DNA of 5,344 nucleotides, taken from assembly GCA_938092195.1 (NCBI GenBank), contig CALKHD010000097.1:1-5344 (forward strand), in the 5' to 3' direction. Positions within the stretch are counted from its first letter, which is position 1; each line of letters opens with the position of its first letter. The notes under the pieces were generated by a model that worked only from the letters and a program-made list of their open reading frames with translations, was not told where the DNA came from and ran no database searches. Both the position numbers and the translations under genes were made by a program. This document shows positions 1 through 5,344 of this stretch, one piece after another. The DNA comes from an uncultured Flavobacteriales bacterium (lineage in GTDB: Bacteria > Bacteroidota > Bacteroidia > Flavobacteriales_D > Sanyastnellaceae).

Positions 1-504
1 TATCCGGCGGTCAACGCCATGATCGATGGCAAGGAAATGCGCATGCACGACTATGCCGACATCGGCATCGCTGTGAGCTCACCCAAGGGCCTCATGGTCC
101 CCGTGGTGCGCAATGCGGAATCCATGACCTTGGATCAGATCGAAGCCGAGATCAAGCGGCTGGCGATCCGCGCCCGCGACGGAGAGATGACGGTCGACGA
201 GATGACCGGAGGCACATTTACCATCACCAATGGTGGGGTGTTTGGATCCATGCTCTCCACGCCCATCATCAATCCGCCACAGAGCGCCATTCTGGGCATG
301 CACAACATTGTGGAGCGTCCCGTGGCCATCAACGGCCAGGTGGAAATCCGTCCCATCATGTACGTCGCTCTGAGCTACGACCACCGCATCATCGATGGCA
401 AAGAGAGCGTGAGCTTCTTGGTGGCCGTCAAGGAGATGCTGGAGAATCCAGAGCGCATGTTGTTTGGCTCTAAGGATCCCATGGAAGTCCTGTTGGGCTT
501 GTAA
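1..504 (+). CDS. odhB: 2-oxoglutarate dehydrogenase E2 (dihydrolipoyllysine succinyltransferase), 3' part only
   Basis: This is the C-terminal 167 residues of a 2-oxoacid dehydrogenase E2 catalytic domain. The frame is open from base 1, so the lipoyl domain, the peripheral-subunit-binding domain and the start of the catalytic domain lie outside the window. E2 moves the succinyl group from its lipoyl arm to CoA in the cytoplasmic 2-oxoglutarate dehydrogenase complex of the TCA cycle. The active-site signature SYDHRIIDG is intact, with the catalytic His codon at 382-384 and the Asp codon at 394-396. Upstream are the family blocks TFTITNGGVFGS and STPIINPPQSAILGMH. The STPIINPPQS wording and overall match point to the succinyl-transferring enzyme (odhB/sucB), not the pyruvate dehydrogenase E2, although the lipoyl domains that would help confirm this are not visible. 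The gene ends in TAA, 6 bases before rodA on the same strand, so co-transcription is plausible. Confidence 0.93.
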   Translation, partial: YPAVNAMIDGKEMRMHDYADIGIAVSSPKGLMVPVVRNAESMTLDQIEAEIKRLAIRARDGEMTVDEMTGGTFTITNGGVFGSMLSTPIINPPQSAILGMHNIVERPVAINGQVEIRPIMYVALSYDHRIIDGKESVSFLVAVKEMLENPERMLFGSKDPMEVLLGL

Positions 505-510
505 ACGCGC

Positions 511-1830
511 ATGCCTGCTCGCAGTCAAAGGGTAGGCTCCAATCTGGACGGCCTGACGGTCGCCCTCTTTCTGATGCTTGCTGCCCTCGGGTGGTGGAAT
601 TTGGTGTCTGCCGCGTCTGGCCCGGATGGCGACGTGCTCTGGTCACTCAGCACATTGCATGGCAAACAAGCCTTGTGGCTTCTGGTGAGCTTGATCATTG
701 GAGCGCTGATCATACAAGTGGAAGGGGAGTTCTTTATCCGAACGGCGTGGTTGAATTACGCCATCCAAATCGGCCTGTGTGCACTCGTGTTGGTGGTGGG
801 TAAAAAAGTCGGGGGAGCGAGGTCGTGGTTTGGTGTTGGCGGGTTTGGAATCCAGCCATCGGAGTTTGCCAAGTTGGGGACATCGATGGCGTTGGCTTGG
901 TACTTGGGGACCCGAGATGGTTGGCGCGATTGGCCGCGTCGATTTCGCAGCCTGGCCATCGTGGGTCTGCCAGCTGGGTTGATCTTGCTTCAGCCCGATG
1001 CAGGCACCGTGCTGGTGTTCGTCGGGTTTGTTTTTGCCCTCTATCGCGAAGGCATGACCGGTGCGGTTTTGATTGCTGGATTTGCGGCCATTGTTTTGGC
1101 GGTGTTGACCATATTGACCGGTGCAGGAGAGGTGGACTATCCATGGCTGGGCCAGCAGACTGGGTTCACTGCATTCGTGGTGGGTTTGGTGCTCTTGGGG
1201 GCAGGGGTGATCCAGGTGTTGCGCAGCGCAACACTTCCCCGTTATCGGGCCCGAACAGTTCGCATTGCTTTGGCGGTTTTGGTCGCTGGACTGGCGTATT
1301 CATCGGCCCTGCACGTGGCGCTCGAGGACGTGCTACGACCCCACCAAAAAGAACGCATTCACGTCTTGTTTGGCTTGGATGTGAGCAATCCAGATGCAGA
1401 CTACAACATCCGCCACGCCAAGACGGCCATCGGTTCAGGAGGGTTTTCAGGCAAAGGTTGGAGGGATGGCCCCATGACGGGATATGGCTTTGTACCCGAG
1501 CAGGAAACAGACTTCATTTTTTGCAAATGGTCCGAGGAATGGGGTTTCGCAGGAGCCGTGTTTTTCCTCGTGCTGTACACCACCTTCTTGCTGCGGATCT
1601 TTTACCTCGGGGAGCGTCAGCGTAGCCGATTTACGCGGGTGTATGCTTACAGTTTGGGTGGAATCCTGTTCATGCACTTGCTCATCAATGTGGGGATGGT
1701 TCTCGGCCTTGTACCGGTGATTGGCATTCCCTTGCCTTTCATGAGTTACGGGGGGTCCAGCTTCATGGCGTTTTCCATCATGGTGGCCATTTTGCTTCGG
1801 CTGGATGCTGAGAGATTCAGCGTTTTGCGT

Positions 1831-1833
<3 letters not shown>
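511..1833 (+). CDS. rodA: RodA, SEDS-family peptidoglycan glycosyltransferase
   Basis: A 440-residue polytopic membrane protein of the SEDS family (RodA/FtsW/SpoVE), which polymerises lipid II into glycan strands during lateral wall growth, paired with PBP2. About ten hydrophobic segments are visible, starting near residue 14. Family landmarks are GARSWFGVGGFGIQPSEFAK (about 102-121), QPDAGT (161-166), AIGSGGFSGKGW (306-317), PEQETDFIF (329-337), EEWGF (342-346) and the C-terminal IPLPFMSYGGSS (406-417). By alignment with E. coli FtsW/RodA, Asp334 (codon 1510-1512) is the putative catalytic Asp. RodA is preferred over FtsW because of the 'GIQPSEFAK' and 'GSGGFSGKGW' wording and the mre/mrdA neighbours. 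The ATG at 511 is 6 bases after the odhB stop with no clear Shine-Dalgarno, and it gives a sensible short cytoplasmic N-terminus. The gene ends 3 bases before the mrdA stop on the other strand. Confidence 0.93.
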
Positions 1834-3713
<1,880 letters not shown>

Positions 3714-3714
<1 letters not shown>

Positions 3715-4226
3715 CAGAGGCTTGAATTTTTGCGCCCGGGAGGGATGACCAAAAGGTGCATCAACAGGCAGCAGAAGGTGGTCCAAACGGCACTCGTGAG
3801 TGCCGGCCAAATGGCGGCTCCGAGGAGATGGGCATGCCAAGTGTCGACCAGGACCAGGGCCAAATGATAGAGCAGGGCGGCAGAGAGGGTAACCCCGATG
3901 ACCCATCGCGTGCCCAAGTCTCGAACGGTGGGCTTGTTGGTGACCTCGTAGCCGTCGCGCGGAGAAAAAAGACTGTGTATGGTGGGGAGGGCGCCACCGA
4001 GAACCGTTCCAGCGACCATGTGATGGCCATAGGAACCCAAGGCAATGTCGAGTCCGAGCCCCATGCCGAATCCAGCCAACAATTTGGTGAACGGTCCCAG
4101 TTGTGGGGGCAGCATGAGCAGGGCCCACAGGGCCCATTGGGGCCTGGACCACTCACCAAATGGGGCCACTTCCCCCAGGAAAAGTGCTTGGAGCGCAACG
4201 AGCAGAACCAGCCTCAATCCATTCAT
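3714..4226 (-). CDS. mreD: MreD, rod-shape-determining membrane protein
   Basis: A 170-residue integral membrane protein with about five hydrophobic segments, close to the usual MreD length of about 160-170. MreD works with MreC in the inner membrane to connect cytoplasmic MreB to PBP2 and RodA; it has no known enzymatic activity. Visible features are the N-terminal segment LRLVLLVALQALFL (about 4-17), a glycine-rich helix ending in Asp (GFGMGLGLD, 52-60), and a hydrophilic loop LFSPRDGYE (86-94) that I associate with Bacteroidota MreD. The C-terminal helices run about 108-128 and 136-161, with a basic tail GRKNSSL. The family is poorly conserved, so identification leans on position between mreC and mrdA as well as on these motifs. 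Its ATG overlaps the mreC stop by 4 bases, and its stop overlaps the mrdA start by 1 base. Confidence 0.9.
4223..4226 (-). promoter_or_regulatory. mreC stop / mreD start overlap (ATGA)
   Basis: The mreD ATG (4226-4224) and the mreC TGA (4225-4223) overlap as ATGA on the minus strand. This is the classic geometry for translational re-initiation and supports coupled, near-equal synthesis of the two partners. Confidence 0.8.
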
Positions 4227-5035
4227 GGCGCAGGCAAGGGTTGGGCGAGCACGGTGCGCTCAGAGTCAGAAATGTTGCGAATGAACTCAATGTGCCTCAC
4301 CGAAGTCAGGTCCAACAAGGGCGCCACGTAAACGGTTTTAAACTCGGACCCGGAAGCTGGCCCCTCTTCAATGACGGTGCCCACAGAAATGCCCTCTGGA
4401 AATTTCAGGTCGTACCCCGATGTGAAGACCGTATCTCCAGCTTGAAATTGGGCATACCGGGGGACGTCATTCAAGCTGAATCGATTCGGGTCTCTTCCAT
4501 CCCAAGTCAGGGGAGCAACCGCACCATTTTGGCCCAATCGACAGCTCCACGTGCCAGCGGTGTTGAGCAGCGGAAGGATGCGGACGTGCTCCTGTCCCAA
4601 ATCCACCACGGAGCCAAAAGCGGAGCCGAAGGCCAGGACACCGGATTGAATTCGGATGTCACCGTTGGCGCCTGGGGTTCCCAAAGCCATGGACCGAGGT
4701 TGCCCATCAGGCGCTTTCACCAGCCAGCCTTTTTTGACCTTCCAACCCAGATCAGGGTCCGTTTGCCATTCAGAGGATGTGCGCATGGAAAGCAGCTGCT
4801 CACGCAGCTCAGCGTTTTGAGCGGCCAAATCCGAATTCTGCTCCGCGAGCCGCAGGTAGTTGGCCCATTGTTGTTGTTGGTCTTCCACCAGCGCGGCCAC
4901 TCCGCCTGTGGCGCGAAACCAGCTCGACCTTGCGCTACCGTCGTTTTGGACCAGCACCATCAACGACAACACCAGTAAACCGGCGAAGGCGAGGAAAAAA
5001 GCGTTGCGTTGGAGGAGGAGCCAAAGGTTGCGCAT
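4223..5035 (-). CDS. mreC: MreC, periplasmic rod-shape-determining scaffold
   Basis: A 270-residue single-pass membrane protein. MreC forms a periplasmic scaffold that binds and activates PBP2. One membrane segment is at about residues 11-30 (NAFFLAFAGLLVLSLMVLV). A Gln/Glu/Leu-rich stretch at about 48-83 (including DQQQQ and QNAELREQLL) reads as the family's coiled coil. The beta-domain half includes APLTWDGRDP (174-183) and the strongly conserved block GDTVFTSGYDLKFPEGISVG (200-219), the family signature. The length is close to other Bacteroidota MreC proteins as I remember them. The ATG at 5035 is 13 bases after the mreB stop, with no Shine-Dalgarno in the gap. The N-terminus MRNL directly before a hydrophobic segment fits the family, so the start is reasonably secure. 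The stop overlaps the mreD start. Confidence 0.94.
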   Translation of the reverse strand: MRNLWLLLQRNAFFLAFAGLLVLSLMVLVQNDGSARSSWFRATGGVAALVEDQQQQWANYLRLAEQNSDLAAQNAELREQLLSMRTSSEWQTDPDLGWKVKKGWLVKAPDGQPRSMALGTPGANGDIRIQSGVLAFGSAFGSVVDLGQEHVRILPLLNTAGTWSCRLGQNGAVAPLTWDGRDPNRFSLNDVPRYAQFQAGDTVFTSGYDLKFPEGISVGTVIEEGPASGSEFKTVYVAPLLDLTSVRHIEFIRNISDSERTVLAQPLPAP

Positions 5036-5048
5036 CGGCAGGCCGGGC
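5036..5048 (-). other. mreB-mreC intergenic gap
   Basis: Thirteen GC-rich bases separate the mreB TGA from the mreC ATG. There is no purine-rich Shine-Dalgarno-like motif, terminator or promoter in them, so mreC is expected to be transcribed from the mreB promoter outside the window. Confidence 0.7.
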
Positions 5049-5344
5049 TCACTCTCGCATGAGGAAGGAGAAGTTCTCGACGTTCTTCAGCGCAATGGCT
5101 GTACCACGTGCCACCGCTCTAAGCGGCTCTTCTGCTACGTGAACAGGCAGGCGCGTTTTGGAGCTGATTCGCTTGTCCAAACCGCGGAGCAAAGCGCCAC
5201 CTCCTGCGAGATAGATGCCCGTCTTGTAGATGTCAGCGGAGAGTTCGGGAGGGGTGTTTTCCAAACAGCTCAAAATGGCCTCTTCTATCTTGGAAATCGA
5301 CTTGTCCAAGGCCATGGCAATCTCCGCGTAGCTCACCAAGATTT
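5049..5344 (-). CDS. mreB: MreB, bacterial actin homologue, C-terminal part only
   Basis: About 97 C-terminal residues of MreB; the N-terminal two-thirds and the start codon lie beyond the right edge, and the frame is open to base 5344. MreB is an ATP-binding actin-like protein that forms short membrane-associated filaments in the cytoplasm and orients the elongasome. The segment shows KSISKIEEAI, then the near-invariant ENTPPELSADIYKTGI, the nucleotide-binding loop LAGGGALLRGLDKRIS, and PVHVAEEPLRAVARGT, followed by the FSFLMRE end. These match MreB and not other actin-family proteins such as FtsA or DnaK. A TTG codon at 5339-5337 could be misread as a start, but it is internal: the conserved fold continues upstream and the preceding codon is sense. 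MreB is the first visible gene of the mreBCD-mrdA run. Confidence 0.96.
   Translation of the reverse strand, partial: ILVSYAEIAMALDKSISKIEEAILSCLENTPPELSADIYKTGIYLAGGGALLRGLDKRISSKTRLPVHVAEEPLRAVARGTAIALKNVENFSFLMRE

Noticed and set aside
430..510. Possible Bacteroidota-type promoter (TTTG-containing) before rodA
   Set aside because: A TTTGG occurs near 463, but I find no correctly spaced TAnnTTTG-like partner, so no promoter call is supported.
79..528. A 149-codon minus-strand open frame opposite odhB
   Set aside because: It is His/Asp-rich antisense shadow sequence over a conserved E2 catalytic domain, with no family match that I can see.
1101..1330. Possible insertion in RodA between the middle membrane segments (residues about 198-273)
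   Set aside because: Bacteroidota RodA proteins of about 420 residues or more commonly have extra membrane sequence here, so the length is not exceptional.
825..1625. A 266-codon open frame inside rodA on the same strand
   Set aside because: The Cys/Arg/Gly-rich sequence is typical of an out-of-frame reading of a membrane protein gene; the rodA frame holds all the conserved motifs.
3715..4152. A 146-codon in-frame extension upstream of mrdA, giving a 771-residue protein
   Set aside because: It lies wholly inside mreD on the same strand in another frame, is rich in His/Arg/Pro with no PBP features, and would bury the N-terminal membrane anchor. The TGATG start is far better.
4869..4880. Short TTG triplet run giving Gln-Gln-Gln-Gln in the MreC coiled coil
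   Set aside because: It is only about four units and normal for a Gln-rich coiled coil; there is no sign of a variable microsatellite.
4160..4978. A 272-codon open frame on the plus strand across mreC
   Set aside because: It is antisense to a well-supported mreC and the start of mreD, with low-complexity composition and no recognisable family. It is explained by GC-rich codon bias on the opposite strand.

Overview
The window carries most of a rod-shape (elongasome) gene set from a member of the Bacteroidota. Five of the six genes build or organise lateral cell wall, and the sixth is the 3' end of a TCA-cycle enzyme gene. The Bacteroidota assignment rests on protein style: the MreB C-terminus (ENTPPELSADIYKTGIYLAG, then a FSFLMR-type end), the MreD 'SPRDGYE' loop, the MreC 'TSGYD..FPEGISVGT' block, the PBP2 'SKAKRYSSYK' segment and the OdhB 'GMHNIVERP' stretch all match what I remember of that phylum. 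The DNA is fairly GC-rich by eye (mid-50s percent). Start codons lack strong Shine-Dalgarno sequences, as is usual for Bacteroidota. A Flavobacteriia-like lineage is a guess.

Plus strand, 1-1833: the C-terminal 167 residues of the E2 subunit of 2-oxoglutarate dehydrogenase (odhB/sucB) run in from the left edge. Six bases later comes a complete rodA, the SEDS peptidoglycan glycosyltransferase.

Minus strand, 5344-1837, read right to left: the C-terminal third of mreB, then mreC, mreD and mrdA (PBP2). They are tightly packed: 13 bases between mreB and mreC, a 4-base ATGA overlap between mreC and mreD, and a 1-base TGATG overlap between mreD and mrdA. This is an mreBCD-mrdA operon whose promoter lies beyond the right edge. 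mrdA ends in a perfect 8-copy hexanucleotide repeat encoding a (Pro-Glu)8 tail.

The two blocks meet tail to tail, with 3 bases between the rodA and mrdA stop codons. MreB filaments inside the cell, MreC and MreD in the membrane, the glycosyltransferase RodA and the transpeptidase PBP2 are expected to form one elongation machine, with RodA polymerising lipid II and PBP2 crosslinking the strands. The unusual points are that rodA faces mrdA instead of following it, that rodA sits directly behind a TCA-cycle gene, and that PBP2 has the repeat-encoded tail. I see no RNA genes, mobile elements, CRISPR arrays or convincing promoters or intrinsic terminators. No stretch over 300 bases lacks a gene, and I see no evidence of a previously undescribed system.
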